Shown: one piece after another, positions 1-12,879 of the stretch
Position numbering within the stretch: position 1 is the first letter of the stretch
Layout of the letters: the number at the start of each line of letters is the position of its first letter
Source: Calycina herbarum
Taxonomy: Eukaryota; Ascomycota; Leotiomycetes; Helotiales; Pezizellaceae
NCBI GenBank assembly: GCA_001414485.1
Contig: LLEY01000003.1
Span: 62,001 to 126,000 of the forward strand
Direction: 5' to 3'
Length of the DNA: 64,000 nucleotides
Notes under the pieces: model-generated
What the model was told of the DNA's origin: nothing
The model's input: the letters and a program-made list of their open reading frames with translations, nothing else
The model's database searches: none
Made by a program: the position numbers and the translations under genes

Positions 1-3000
1 AGGATACGTGTTATCTTTGCTTTACTAGGGTATATAGAGGAGATTTAGTTATAAGCTTCTTTAATTAGATCTGCTACTAGGGTATCTTAGATAGGAACTA
101 CTAGTCGTTCTTAGTAGAGAAGTAGTCTATTTTTAAGCTAAAAATCCTCTAACTAAGTATCTGCTTATCTTCTTAGATTAACTAGTAATTCTGCTATATA
201 GTTAGCTACTAGGATCTGGTTAATTAATTAGCTTAGCTCTTATATACTCTTGTCTAAGAGAGCTAACTATAGACTATTATTTTCTAGAATTACTAGGTCT
301 AGTTATTCTAGCTAAAGCAAGGCCTTAGTATAGATACTTACTTTAAGCTCGTTTTAAGAGCTAATATCTTATTCCCTTCTTATAAGAGTATTAGATTAAG
401 TATTATCTTTATCTACTTAATATATAATTATAAAAGAGTATTAAGAAAGTAGTTTAACCTACCTAGCCTAGTAGCTAGTAAGCTACTTAGTTATTATAAA
501 GTACTTAAGTACTTTATAATCTATATATACTCTAAAACGAGAAGACGTGCTTTATAGTTTAGAACGCTAGTAGCTAAGAAAGCGTATAATAGCTAGTATC
601 TTCTTATTATAAATCTTATAATTATACTCCGTAGGTGCTATAGTCTTTAAGAAGTAGCCTATAAGGTACTATTCTCTGTTAAGGTATAATTAAGAGAGGA
701 TGTCAGCTACTACTCCGTCTAAGACAGGGTTATAATATTATAAGAGAGGAGACGAGATAAGGCGTTGTTTAAGTTCCTAGAAAGCCTAGTAGTAAGACTT
801 ATCGAATATAAAGGAGGTTGAAGCTTTTATTAGATATATAAGTAGCTTAGTAATAAGTCTATAGTTATAGATAAAGCGTCTATAGAAATTATAGAAGCTA
901 AGAAAGGATTAGACTCTCTTAACTATACTAGGCTCCTTCTACTTATATATTATAGAGACTTTGTCTAGGTCTATCTTAACACCGTTAGTACTAATAATAA
1001 AGCTAAGGTATTTCGTCTAAGTAATACTAAATTCACACTTCTTAATATCTACTTATAAGCTAGTATCGTAAAGCTGTTAGAGGACTTGTCTTATATATTC
1101 CTTATATTCTAAGAGGTTGTCTAAGTAAATAAGAATATTATCTAAGTAGGCTATATAGAAGTTATTAAGGTAGTTAAAGAGAACGTCGTTTATATAACGC
1201 TAGTACGTAGCAGGGCTATTTATAAGACTAAATAGAATAACTTTATATTTATAGAACCTATACCTAGTATAGAATATTATAAGATCCTCGGATTCTAGGT
1301 CTATATAGATATAGTAGAAAGCTTATTATATATTAAGCTTTATAAAGAACTTTACGTTCGCTAAGTAGGTAAGAGTCTTATCGATTAATAGTAAAAGGTA
1401 GCGGTTCTTATAAGTGAGAGTATTAAGTTTACAGAAGTTAATATAGAAGCGGAGGCTACTATTTAGCTTACGTATAAAGAGCGTAGGTGAGGCGAAGAGG
1501 GCTTAGCTAGACTTAATAAATCCCTTTTCTAGGTTCTTAACTAAATACTACTTAATAGCTTTAAGCTCGTCTATAGATTACTTATAAAGTAGGCTATATC
1601 TAAGGGTATTTAAGACTTCTAGCTAGATTTAGTAGTTATAAGAGCGTTAAAGTAGAAGCTTATTAGAAGCGGCTTTAAAGAATATATCTTTATATAAGCT
1701 ATACTAAGAAGAGAGCTTATCTTTGATTTCTTAGATAGTTACTTTATTATTATCTCTAAGAGCCTCTTTCTCTTAAATTACTTAGTCTAGCTTATATAAG
1801 CTAGTTAAAAGAACTTATTTTCCTAGTAGTATAGGTAGATATAAAAAGTATTTACTAAAATATAAGTAATATCGAGCGAGAGAAGCTCTTTCTTTATATA
1901 AGAGCGACTTAGAAGTTAATAACTAGGCCGCGAGAGTATAGCGTCTAGTAGGCTTAGCTCTTACTATATCCGACGTATCTTATCGCGGATGTCCTATTTG
2001 TATATATTACGTCTAATAGTCTTAATCTCGGTTGTTTCTTAACTCTCGTAACCGGAGTCTTCTTCTAATAGAGTACTTGAATAAGGCGAGAGTAGGCGAG
2101 GGAGAATAGTATAGAGTGCTTACTTATCGTCTTAACGTCGTACGTCCTCTTATTCTATAGTATACTCTCTTACTAAGACATCTCGCTAGTGGTCGGGCTA
2201 GTAGCGTTAAGAGCGTATATAGCTTCTTAGTAGACGAATCTCTTTCTAGAAGGTTAGCGGCGAGGGTTTGTTATTATCTAGCTATATAAGTATTCCTTAT
2301 CCTAGATTAAGCTAGATTTTAAAGTAGGCTATCTACTTAAGTCTAAGTATAATTTCGTAGTTCTTAAGATCTAGGATATAGAAGAGGATGTTTATTTGCC
2401 GATGTCTATCTATAGAGAGTTAAAGAGTAAGAATATAAGTAACGGATTTGCTTAACTTACTATCGAACTCTTTAGTTATAATAGCGCGTACTAGTTTCTA
2501 AGGTTTAAGGTTAAAAAACTTAGCTATATTAATAGCGAAAGCAGTATTAATAAAAGCAAAGCTATTTACTCTAGTATTAATTAAGACGTAAGTTAAGATT
2601 ATAATTCTATTATTTACTAGAGTATATAGAACTATAAAGTACTTTCTACCTATTAATCGACTTAAATTAATCTTCTTAAGACTAAGAGTATACTCTAGGT
2701 AGGAGTCTTAGCCTAAGGTTCCTCTTTTCTCTTATTATATAAGAGTTCTTCGTTTACTAATTCTTCTTTATCTATTTTCTTAAGATTAATTCTCCTTAGC
2801 TTAGAATAGACAGTAGTATAATATCCTTTTCTATAGCAGTTATAATAGATAGTATTAGTATCCTCTAGTACTAGTTACTTTACTTTATAAGGCTTCTCGC
2901 TAGAGTTATAAGAAGAAACTAGATATGTTATATAAGAAGTTAGGTCTAGTATATTTCCTAGAAATTATAAAGTAGGTAGAGTAGAAGCTATAACATTGCC

Positions 3001-4500
3001 TAGAGCAGGAACAGAGAGACGTGTAGGTTATATAGGTCGAGTAATAGATCTTTCTTAGTATAACTTCTAATAGTTCTCTTTTATAGTAATACGTCTTAGC
3101 TCTATATCTACAGATAGGTAGTTAGCTAACAGTTCTTAATATATATCTAGAGTATATAATATTAGTACGATTTCTTTCTAGAGTAGGATTATTAGTCTAT
3201 TATATAAATCTAAGTAGAGGCTTTCCTAGAGAATCTATACTTCTCTAGCTAGGTATAAGAACTAAGTCTAAAACTCTATAAACGTCTAAGTCTTCTTTAT
3301 TATATAATTATAATTATATTCCTACTTAGTATCTCGTACTCTATTTAGGTTAATAAAGATAGAGGTAAGATAGTCGATTATTTCTCTTACTAAGATAAAA
3401 CGTGTCTAGGAATTCTTATTAATCTGTAGCTAGAGGTATTTCTAGGTATTTCCAGTTATATAATTAAAAACGTAGAATATCTTATCTTTCTTATTATAGA
3501 AGTAGTCTCTGTTACTTCTAAATTTCTCTTAGATCTAGATCTTCTAACCTAGGAACGTAGAATCTATTCTATTAGAAAGAGGCTAGGGGTCTAGTAGTTT
3601 CTTTAAGTACTTATAGCTAGTACTTAGGCTTAGTATCGTTGATTCCGGGGTTTGTTATTCAGTTAATTATATAATATTTAAAAGGAATAGTATAGCCGTC
3701 GGTTAAGTAGTAGTAGGATTACTTAGAAGCGGAAGACAGCTAAGAAGCTATTTAAGTAATTACTAGGTTCGCGACTGGTCCTAGCTAAGTACTTAGACTT
3801 GCTCTTATAAGATGTTTAAGCTTTTAGAGGCGTCGTCGTAGTCGGAGTCTAGCTAGTACTTAAGCTAAGCCGCTAACGAGTTGTTGTTTTCTTATTATAG
3901 ATTTAGATATCTCTAACCGCGGGATATATATCGAGTAGTAACTCCTAGAGGCACTCTCTATTATAAAGATACTATCGTAGTAGTAGTAGTTTTCTATATA
4001 TATATTATTTGCTAAGAGGAATATTCGTCTCGTTACGTAGTATCTAGGACTCTCTAGTTACTAGACCTTCTTAATTCCTTTTAAAAAGCACTATAGCTAG
4101 GTAATTAAGAGTCGTAGAGTCCTTCTATTACACTAGATAGACAGGTAGAGAGATTATCTATAGCCTTTCTAGGCAGTGTTAGAGAGCTTAGAATAATATA
4201 ACGACACGTATAGCTAATAGACTATATAAGAGTACGATTACGTTAGGTATTATAAATAGTATAATTAATACTATAGAACTGTCTATATAAAGATTCTAAG
4301 CTAAGGAGAGAAGAGAAGAAAGGATAGAAGCTTAAGAGCTAGAAGCTCTTTAAATATAGAAGGTGTACTAAGTATATCTGCTTAGCGAGTTCTAGCCAGA
4401 GGCTAGTCTAAAGTATAGTAGTAGTAAGAACCGTTATACCGAGTTATTTTACTAATAGTTTATATAATAACAAAGGTATATCTTAACTACTTAATTTATA
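1..4500 (-). mobile_element. Degraded Ty3/Gypsy retrotransposon remnant A (reverse strand, cut by window edge)
   Basis: Translation of the reverse strand through RIP stops gives a Gypsy order from high to low coordinates. A CCHC zinc-knuckle relic of gag lies around 2820-2860 (reads like YNCYRKGYY, the first Cys and His having been lost). The reverse transcriptase signature AYLDNILIYL lies around 1125-1165, matching the family motif YLDDILIYS with one D turned to N. RNase H would fall around 400-800. The integrase is probably beyond the left edge. I could not find LTRs, and the right limit is approximate. All coding capacity is lost. Confidence 0.75.
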
Positions 4501-6784
4501 CGTTTATTTCCTCTATTTATTTAAGAGTAAAAAGCTATAGAAAGCTTCCTTTTTATATCTAATTACTTTATAAAGTAATCTAAAATTTTAAGATAAAGAG
4601 TTTATCTTTATCTAAGAGTATTTCTTCTAGTAGTCTATATCTTAAGACTACTTCTTTAAAGAATACAAATGCTAATTCCTTAGTTATACTTAACTTTATA
4701 TATAGTACTAAAATTATATACTTTATAAGTCGTTTTATAATAACTAAGATTAAGTTATATTTAACTCCTATTATTAGATCTTTAGATTTTAGTAGCTTAA
4801 TAATAAAATCCTAAGAGATCGATTTCTAAGGTATCTATAGTATTAGAGTTATATTTATCTGTCTATATAGTATATAGTAGAAAGCTATAATAGTACGAAA
4901 CGGATACTACTATAAAAGAGGTATATAGAAGTACGTTCGATAGAATAACATATTCGAATACTAGGCTCTAATACGAAGGAAAAGACCAAATTAGTCCTTT
5001 TCTTAAGAGAGAGTAAGAGTATCTATATATAAGAGAGCCGGATAATAATAAAAGTCTATACCGATCCGGCTCTAATAATCTCGAAACTAAAACTATACTA
5101 TAATCCTGTTCCGTACGCTCGGTATCTACTGTTCCGTAACTATCTATACCGTACTATACTCGGCACGTATTCTTAGCTGTTCCGATAGCTCGGTAATTCT
5201 ATTAATAGCTGGCTATTATAAAAGCCTTACTCTAAGTATAAGTATTATACTCTACTAACACTTCCTTAACTACCTTTAATACTCTATTAATATAGTAATA
5301 TTATTTAATTCTCTAGAGAGTCCTTCTAATTCCCTAGTACTTATAAGCTAGTACTATATAGTATTCTTAAACAAATTCTTTTATATATAAGTTAGAAATC
5401 TAAAGTTTCCTATTCTTATATCTGTCTTTATAGTTTTATTCTTTATATAAATAGTATATATTAATATCCTATTCCTATCCTAGGTTTCTTTCTTTCTAAA
5501 GTATCTAAGATCGTTCTTTTTCCTAAGCGTTCTAGATCTTATTTCTCTAAGAGTTAACTTCTCTTAGTATTATAACCTTATAAACGGTTAGAGCTATATC
5601 TTTATTCTTAAGAGTTTTTAAGATTATAATCTTCTTATACTTTTTATTTCCTTTATACCTAGGTTTTTAACTAAGAGTATTAGCTTAAGTGTTTAATATT
5701 CTACTTATATAACGTATAATAATATTAAATCCTAATAATATTTTAGACTATCTTACTAGTTATCTAGTTATAAGTTCTTTTATTTTTGTAAATGTTTTTA
5801 AATTCTTATAGTTAGTTAGAACTATAACTAGATGTTTTACTCTTTAAAAGTATATTCTCTAGTATTCTAAGGCTAGTACTATAGTAAGTAATTCTTTATC
5901 AAAGATACTATAGTTCTACTATACTAGATTAAATATTTTAGAGTAGTATATAATAAGTATAAGCTTCTCTTTATTATTTAGTTATAGGTAAATTACATCT
6001 ACTACTATATCTAATACGTCTATTTCTACTATACTAGGCTTATCTACGTTAAAATCGTATAAAACGAGGTTCTCTATAAATTTCGCTTTGATTTTTTAAA
6101 AAGCGTTCTTAGCTTGTTTATTCTATATAAATATAATAGCCTTTTTAATTAGTATCGACATTAGTTTAGTAATCTTCGTATAGTCTCTAATAAATAGATA
6201 GTAGAAGTTTATAAATCTAAGGAAGGATTAAATATTCTTTATATTTTCTAGTAATTTCTAGTTTAAGATATCTTAGATCTTTACTAGATCTATTTCTATT
6301 TTTCCTAGGCTAAATACCTATTCTAGGAAAAGTGTTTAAGTTACTTTAAACTTATATTTTAAAAGTTTAAGATAGGAGTCTATCTTAAGTAGTTATTATA
6401 GAACTTCTCTTATATATCTCTTATACTCCTCTTCTTTTTCTAAGAAGATTAGAATATTATCTAGATAATAGATTACTATTATTCTTAGAAGATCTTTTAA
6501 AATATTATTATTTTATCTCTAGTATATAGCTAGTATATTATATAGTCTAAATAGTATAACTATATATTTATAGAGACCTAGTAGTAAGATAAACGCTGTT
6601 TTCTATTTATCTCTAACTTTTATTTATATAAGTCTATAAGCGTTTTATTAATCTAGTTTTATAAATCGTACTACCTTATCTAACTTGTTTTATAAGTACT
6701 AGCTACTAGGTAATAGATAAGCGTCCTTAACTATAGCGTAGTTTACTTCTTAGTAATTAATATATACTTATTAAGAGTTACACC
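4500..6784 (-). mobile_element. Degraded Ty3/Gypsy pol remnant B, left part (reverse strand)
   Basis: The reverse strand shows the reverse transcriptase active-site motif YLDNILIF near 6440-6485. Upstream is a relic of the conserved block that usually reads CVDYRxVN (here VYINYxEVN) near 6700-6760. An RNase H start (FNVDKPSIVEIDV) lies around 5960-6060. The remnant stops at 6784, where chromovirus C is inserted in the opposite orientation. Similar reverse-strand sequence resumes after the insertion at 12290. No integrase was recognised between about 4500 and 5750. The left boundary is uncertain. Confidence 0.72.
4893..5001. repeat. LTR-like direct repeat, copy 1
   Basis: About 110 bp starting gtacgaaacggatactacta is repeated in the same orientation at 12634-12741, with only scattered, mostly C/T or G/A differences. 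The two copies bracket Gypsy remnant B and the nested element C, so they may be its LTRs. The flanking sequence diverges beyond the core. A shared-family LTR from two different insertions is equally possible. Confidence 0.6.
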
Positions 6785-7010
6785 CGTAGAATAAGTCTCG
6801 GAGTACTCCAGCGACGCATTCACGTGACCTCGCTTAGCAACGCATGGACGTAACAGAACCTTCGAGAGTACTCTTAGCAGAACCCTCTAGAAAGAGCTAA
6901 CTAAGTATATAAGTTAGTAAGGACTCTAGCTTAGAAAGAACAATAGAATCTTCTTATATATAGACAGCCTCTATAGTTTAATTTATTAGTACTTGCTACA
7001 AGCTCTAATA
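6785..7010 (+). repeat. 5' LTR of chromovirus C
   Basis: 226 bp, aligned without gaps to 12064-12289. It starts (c/t)(g/a)tagaataagtctcgg and ends in ctctaata, against ccctgaca in the 3' copy, so the RIP-changed ends are consistent with an ancestral TG...CA. Differences between copies are nearly all C/T or G/A transitions. Confidence 0.88.
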
Positions 7011-7032
7011 TTAGATTCTATTTAAAAACAAT

Positions 7033-7245
7033 AGGCCTTTATAGTAATACTAGAACATATTAGGCTATTTTAGTAATACTAGAATATAACAGGCCTTTAT
7101 AGTAATATTAGAATATATTAGACTATTTTAGTAACACTAGAATACATTAGGCCTTTATAGTAATACTAGAACATATCAGGCTATTTTAGTAACACTAGAA
7201 CATATCGGGCCTTTATAGTAATACTAGAACTTACAGGCTATTTCA
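7033..7245 (+). repeat. 29-bp tandem repeat in the leader of chromovirus C
   Basis: About seven and a half copies of a 29-bp unit (aggcctttatagtaatacta followed by gaacatatt) lie between the 5' LTR and gag. Odd and even copies differ (aggcctttatag against aggctattttag), so the array is really a 58-bp dimer repeated. Copies start at 7033, 7062, 7091, 7120, 7149, 7178 and 7207, with a partial one at 7236. Confidence 0.85.
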
Positions 7246-10200
7246 TAGCATTTATAGAACTTATAGATAATAGGAGAACTATAAGAAGGCGGTATACTAA
7301 ATCAGCTACACGCCTAGTTCCTATAGTATATTTAAGAGCAGCAGAATCAGTTAATATCTACCTAAGAGGACGATCGTCTACGGATTATAAACGAGTAAAA
7401 GAAGAATAAGAAAGCTTACTTACAGATAGTCCGTAACGATAATAAACCTAGGAAATCTCTTCCTCTGCTACTAGAATTCTACGAAGACTCGGACAAGCTA
7501 AAAGCTTAGTTATAACAAGTACGAGCTAAAATCGAAGTCGACTACTATAGATATACTAAATATATTAAGTTTTAGGCACTTAACAGATCTCTATAGAGTA
7601 AGGCACTCCGTAGAATAGAAGCATAGGTATAGGAACAGGGTAAGCTAGAGCTAGCTAATAGTAGTGATTTCTTAGATCGAGTAGAGTTTATGTTTAAAGA
7701 CCTATAAGCTAAGGAAAGAGCGTAACGAAAGCTAGAATCCTTCTGCTAGGGCTTAAGACTATTCCTAGAGGTCTTTATAGAATAGTAAGCCCTGCTTATA
7801 GAGTCTAGAGGAGGATCTTAGCTAGACAACGCAAAGAAGGTGTCTCTTAACCGAATCCTTAGTAACGAGTTAGTTAAGGCGATGATTATAGTTCCTTCTT
7901 AACCTAACTTCGAGTCTTACTACTCTATTATTAAAGAAACGAGCGACTGCTTAAGAGCTTATAAAGCTCGAATATTAAGATCTAGGGCCTAGACTCTCCT
8001 AGAAACACTATAGACCTCTTAGAAACGTTCGACAGATACTATATAGTAGGTAACGAGCGGTAATATCGCTAATAGACCGAAAGTCACTTATAAGGCATCT
8101 GTAGAGGGTATAGATTAGGAAATAGCACCTGCTAAAGTCTTAACAACTAGTAATAAGCGTGCTAAATAGGTGTCCTAGGAAGAACGAAGCAACCGTGCTT
8201 ATACTAGTTGCTGTCTTCGCTACGGAGCTACTGGTTATTTTGTTTAAGAATGTCTATATAGACTACTAAGGCGACCTATAACAGCGGATTCGGTTCGTAA
8301 ACAGAAGGCAGAGGTTAAGAAGATAGCGCTAGAATTAGAAGAAGAAGACGGTAATGTCTCCTTAGATTTAGAAAACTAGTAGCTTCTATTAGAAAGCGTA
8401 GACAGAGGCGACGAAGGGAGTTGTTAGCAATAGACACTTAGAGATATTTTAAGTAGGAATATATAGACGAAAAACCTCTTCTTATATCGGCTTTAGTAAA
8501 TAGGGTAGCTACTTTATAAGCCTTAGTAGATTTAGAGTGTTTAGTCTATAGAATTATTTTAGACTGTTTTATCTATCGTTATTAGCTCTCTTACGTATAA
8601 ATCATACTAAGGCATTTATAGTTAGTAGAAGGAGTATTAGAGAATACTATATCCTAAGTAGTATCTTTTAGTATAGATATTAGAGGCTACTAGTAGAAAC
8701 AGGTTTATACTTACATAGTCTCTAAGATCGAGGGCTATAAAATAATTCTAGGAAAATCTTAGTTAAAGAAAGAGTAAGCTTTACTTAACACTACTAAGGG
8801 ATGCTTACTCTTCTAAGACTCTAGGTTAGAAGTTTATAATAAGCTAGAAAAGTCTTACTCCTATAAGCAAGTAAGCATAGCTGTCTTCTACTTTCTTATA
8901 GATCGTAAACGTAAGCTATAAGTTTTCTTAGCTAGCCTCGTAGATATTAGTAAAGCGTTAGTAGAGAAGAAGTATATAGACCCGCGGATAAAGCTGCCTA
9001 GCTAGATCGGTCTAGAATTCTACCTAGCTTTTAATAGAAAAGAAGTAAACAAGTTACTAGTATACTAATAAGGAATTAATCATAGTATTAAGCTTTTATA
9101 GACGGACAGCGGATCTAAGAAGACAGTCTTATAGAGGCCACTCTATAATATATTACGAGACGAGCTGTTAGTACTCTATAAAACCTTAACAGAGCTACTA
9201 GACAAGGAATTTATTCGAGTAAGCAACTCTCTAGCAGCTGCGCTAGTACTCTTTATATAGAAGCTAGGAGGGGGTCTACAGTTCTGTTATAACTACTAGG
9301 TACTAAATAAGTTAACTTATAAGAACTACTATCTATTACCCTTAATCTAAGAGACACTTAACCGGATTAGAAAAGCAAAGTAGTTTATAAAAATAGATAT
9401 TATTACTACGTTTCATAAGATACGAATTAAGGAGAGAGACGAGTGGAAAACAGCTTTCTAGACACGCTTTAAGCTTTTTAAATAGCTTATTACCTCTTTT
9501 AAGCTTATAAATGCTCCTAGTACTTTCTAGCGGTATATTAATTATATACTTTAAGAGTTCTTAGACGACTTTGTCTTAGTATATATCGACGATGTCTTAG
9601 TCTTTATAGACAGTACTTGTAACTAGTACTACGAGCATGTCTATAAAGTAATACAAAGGCTTTAAGATACTAGGCTATAGCTTAATATTAATAAGTACGA
9701 ATTTAAAGTATAGTCTACAAAGTACCTTAGGTTTATTATAGAAGTAGGGAAAGGTTTATAGATATACCTAGCTAAAATACAAGCTATTATAGATTAGAAA
9801 GTACTAATAATAGCAAAAGGCGTCCTTAGCTTCCTAGGATTTGCGAATTTCTATCGACGGTTTATTAAGGACTTTTCACAGATTATAGCTCCTTTCTATA
9901 GACTTATTAAAAAGGATATATCCTTTTAATAGACAGACGAAGCGAATAGAGCCTTCGAACAGTTAAAGCAGGCCTTTACAGAGGCCCTAGTACTAGCTTA
10001 GTTTAACCTAGATTACGAGACAGTTCTAAAGACAGACTTCTCTAGATATTACTTAAGAGACATACTCTCTTAAGTAAAGAATAGCGTCTTATAGCCTATA
10101 GCCTTCTTCTTAAAGAAACACGCACCTGCTGAATATAATTACCTAATATATAATAAAGAGTTATTAGCTATTATTCGTTGCTTTAAGGAATAGGAAGCGG

Positions 10201-12063
10201 AGTTAAAAAGTATTAGATAGTTTATAGTACTTATAGATTATAAGAATCTTAAGTACTTTATAATAGTCTATAAACTATCTAAAAGACAAATACGGTAGTA
10301 GTTAATACTTAGTAAGTTTAACCTAATAATCTAATACCGCCTAGGTAAAGAGAGAGGACTACTAGATATATTAATAAGGAGGGACTAAGACCTTCTAGAG
10401 AAGGGAGATAAACGCTTTAATTATAGAATAGTATAATTAATTCTAGACAGAATGATTTAAGAAAATACTCTATAGCTAGCACTAGTGTTAATAAATAGGA
10501 GGAATTAAGTAAGCGACGTAGCAACGTAGTAAGCGTTTATAGACCAACTATAGAACCTCTAAGAAGAGGGAAAGGTATAAGACAAGGACTTCAGGTGTCT
10601 TATAGACACTGTCTACTAAGGAGATAGGGTGTTTCTAGCAGACCTCGCTTCTCTAGTCAAAGTCTCTATCTCTAACTACTTAGTTAATAAGAACAGTGAT
10701 TTACGGTTTAGGGGTAGACTATAGGTCCCTGACTATAAGCTACTATAAACTATAATTATATAGGAACTCTATAATTCTACACTTATAGGCTATCCTAGTA
10801 AGAACGAGACAATTGTAATAGTCTTAAGAGAGTTCTTCTAGCTAAACCTATAAACTATAGTTAAGCAGTTTATCTATAACTATAGAGTTTATAGACGTAC
10901 TAAGGTCTAGAGGGATCGTAAACAAGGCCTGCTTTGTCTCTTACTAATTCCTAAGTAGTAATAGCAGGAGATCTCTATCGACTTTATTAGACTACTACCT
11001 ATAAGTAAAGGCTCTAATATAATAGCAGTGTTCATAGACCGTTTAGGTAAAGAGGTGCTCCTTATAGCCTATAACTCGACTATATTATCAGAGGAATTTA
11101 CTCGCTTATTTATCACTATATACTATAGCTTACATAGACTACTAAGAGCAATAGTGTCTGATAGAGGCCCGTAATTCATTAGACAAGTATAGAAGACGCT
11201 TTATAACTTCTTATAGATTAAACGACGGATCTCTATAGCCTTCTATCTATAAACTAACGGGTTAACGGAACGGGCAAATGCTAAAGTTAAGACGCTTCTA
11301 CAGTAGTAGATTAATATAGCTTAGGACAACTAGGCCGACTAGCTACTAGTAGTATAGTTAGCTTTTAATAGACGGGATTTAATATTAACAGGTATAAGCC
11401 TCTTCTAACTTAGCCACGGCTATCTGTTATAGACTATCGACCTCTTAATAGACGTCGTAGTACCTGTAAACATAAAAACACTAATTCAAAAGAGCGAAGC
11501 AATAGTAGTAAAAATTAAGGCTATTATAGAATAGGTACAATCATTAATAGTAAGAGTATAATAAGACTAGGAGACTTAAGTAAATCGTTTATAGAATACC
11601 GCTCCTATATATAAGATTAGAGATAAGGTTTACTTAAGCTTATAGAATATACAGATAGACAGAGCTAGTAAGAAACTAGACACTCGATCCGCTAAGTTTA
11701 TAGTTATTAAGGTTATTAGCCTGTCTATATATAGGCTAAACACTCTACCTAGTATCTATAATGTCTTTAATATAGACTTATTAAGGCTAGCAGCTATAGA
11801 CCCGCTGCCTAGTTAAATTATAGACGATAATTAACCACCTATAATATTAGTAGATAATACTATAGAATAGCAAGTTAAAAGAATACTAGGTTAATAGTAA
11901 AAGAAGCTCTTAGAGAAAGGCTCTTATACTTAACTCGAGTATAAGGTTAAATAGACAGGATACGCAAACCTAACATAGGAACCTGCTACTAAGTTAGAGG
12001 ACATAGTAGCTCTAGACACCTACCTTCAAGAGCAGGAAGAGGGGTAATATCAAAGGTTATATC

Positions 12064-12289
12064 TATAGAATAAGTCTCGGAGTACTCCAGCGACGCATTT
12101 ACGTAACCTCGCTTAGCAACGCATAGACGTAATAGAACCTTCGAGAGTACCCTTAGTAGAACCCTCTAGAAAGAGCTAACTAAGTATATAAGTTAGCAAG
12201 GACTCTGGCTTGGAAAGGACAATAGAATCTTCTTATACATAGACAGCCTCTATAGTTTAATTCATTAGTACTTACTACAAGCCCTGACA
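12064..12289 (+). repeat. 3' LTR of chromovirus C
   Basis: 226 bp, the same length as the 5' LTR. It starts within 25 bp of the end of the chromodomain frame (gag-pol ends near 12045). It is slightly less RIP-mutated than the 5' copy; for example it keeps ccctgaca at its end. Confidence 0.88.
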
Positions 12290-12633
12290 ATACTCTTCTA
12301 TCTAGGTTTTTAAATAATACTTTAAATTCTCTATACTATATAGGTATTTCGTTATCAGCTGTCTTACTAACCTATGAAGAACCCTAGACTAGGTGTTCTA
12401 GTATATTAGAAGAGGTAGTACTAACCTCGTTCTAGCTTTATAGTTATAAATACGAACTTATATATTTATATTAACTAAAAGTTATTATTCAAGTCTTCTA
12501 GTTAATATCTAGATTATATTCTTAAATCTATAGTATACTAAGTATTACTTCCTTACTTCTTATTTTAATAATATTAAATTATATATCTAAGCAGTATTCT
12601 TTAATATTAATTTTTATTAGAATAGTTATAACG
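12290..12633 (-). mobile_element. Gypsy remnant B, continuation after the nested insertion
   Basis: Reverse-strand translation just right of element C resembles the segment that precedes the reverse transcriptase core in Gypsy elements (EFKVLFKNLD and similar). This supports the view that element C split a reverse-strand pol gene. The join is not perfect: about 20 codons expected between the two parts are not visible, so a deletion may accompany the insertion. Confidence 0.5.
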
Positions 12634-12741
12634 GTACGAAACGGATACTACTATAAAAGAGGTATATAGAAGTGCGTTCGATAGAATAATATATCTGAAT
12701 ACTAGGCTCTAATATAAAGGAAAAGACTAAATTAGTCTTTT
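12634..12741. repeat. LTR-like direct repeat, copy 2
   Basis: Same orientation as 4893-5001 and close to 90% identical by eye over the core. It is followed by a short related tract including a tcggcacgta word, also seen near 5160, so the homology extends irregularly to about 12900. Confidence 0.6.
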
Positions 12742-12879
12742 CCCGATAGAGAGGAAGTAGCTATTTATAAGAGGTTCGGACAATAGTAAGTCCGAAAGCT
12801 ATCTAGCTATTTCAAATCCTAAAACAACATCTGTATCGTATTCTATTCGGCACGTAGACTCGGCAATTCTAATTCCGAT

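Larger units (their letters stand above)
6785..12289 (+). mobile_element. Complete but RIP-killed chromovirus C (Ty3/Gypsy with chromodomain)
   Basis: The element has two LTRs of exactly 226 bp (6785-7010 and 12064-12289). In between, the forward strand reads through many TAG/TAA codons as one gag-pol. The zinc knuckle (original type CxRCGATGHF) lies near 8205-8260, an aspartic protease relic (ALVDLEC) near 8490-8550, and reverse transcriptase with YIDDVLVF at about 9580-9605. RNase H is near 10000-10200. The integrase includes ISIDFI, VSDRGP and TERAN at about 10970-11280. A C-terminal chromodomain with VKWTGYANLTWEPATKLED lies at about 11940-12010. Flanks acacc (6780-6784) and atact (12290-12294) fit one 5-bp target duplication with C-to-T changes. 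It sits nested inside remnant B. In this family the chromodomain is known to guide integration to methylated histone H3K9 chromatin. Confidence 0.9.

Noticed and set aside
4940..5000. TATA-like word (ctataaaagagg) suggesting a forward LTR promoter
   Set aside because: RIP creates TATA words everywhere in this block, and the nearby pol text is on the opposite strand; direction cannot be decided from this.
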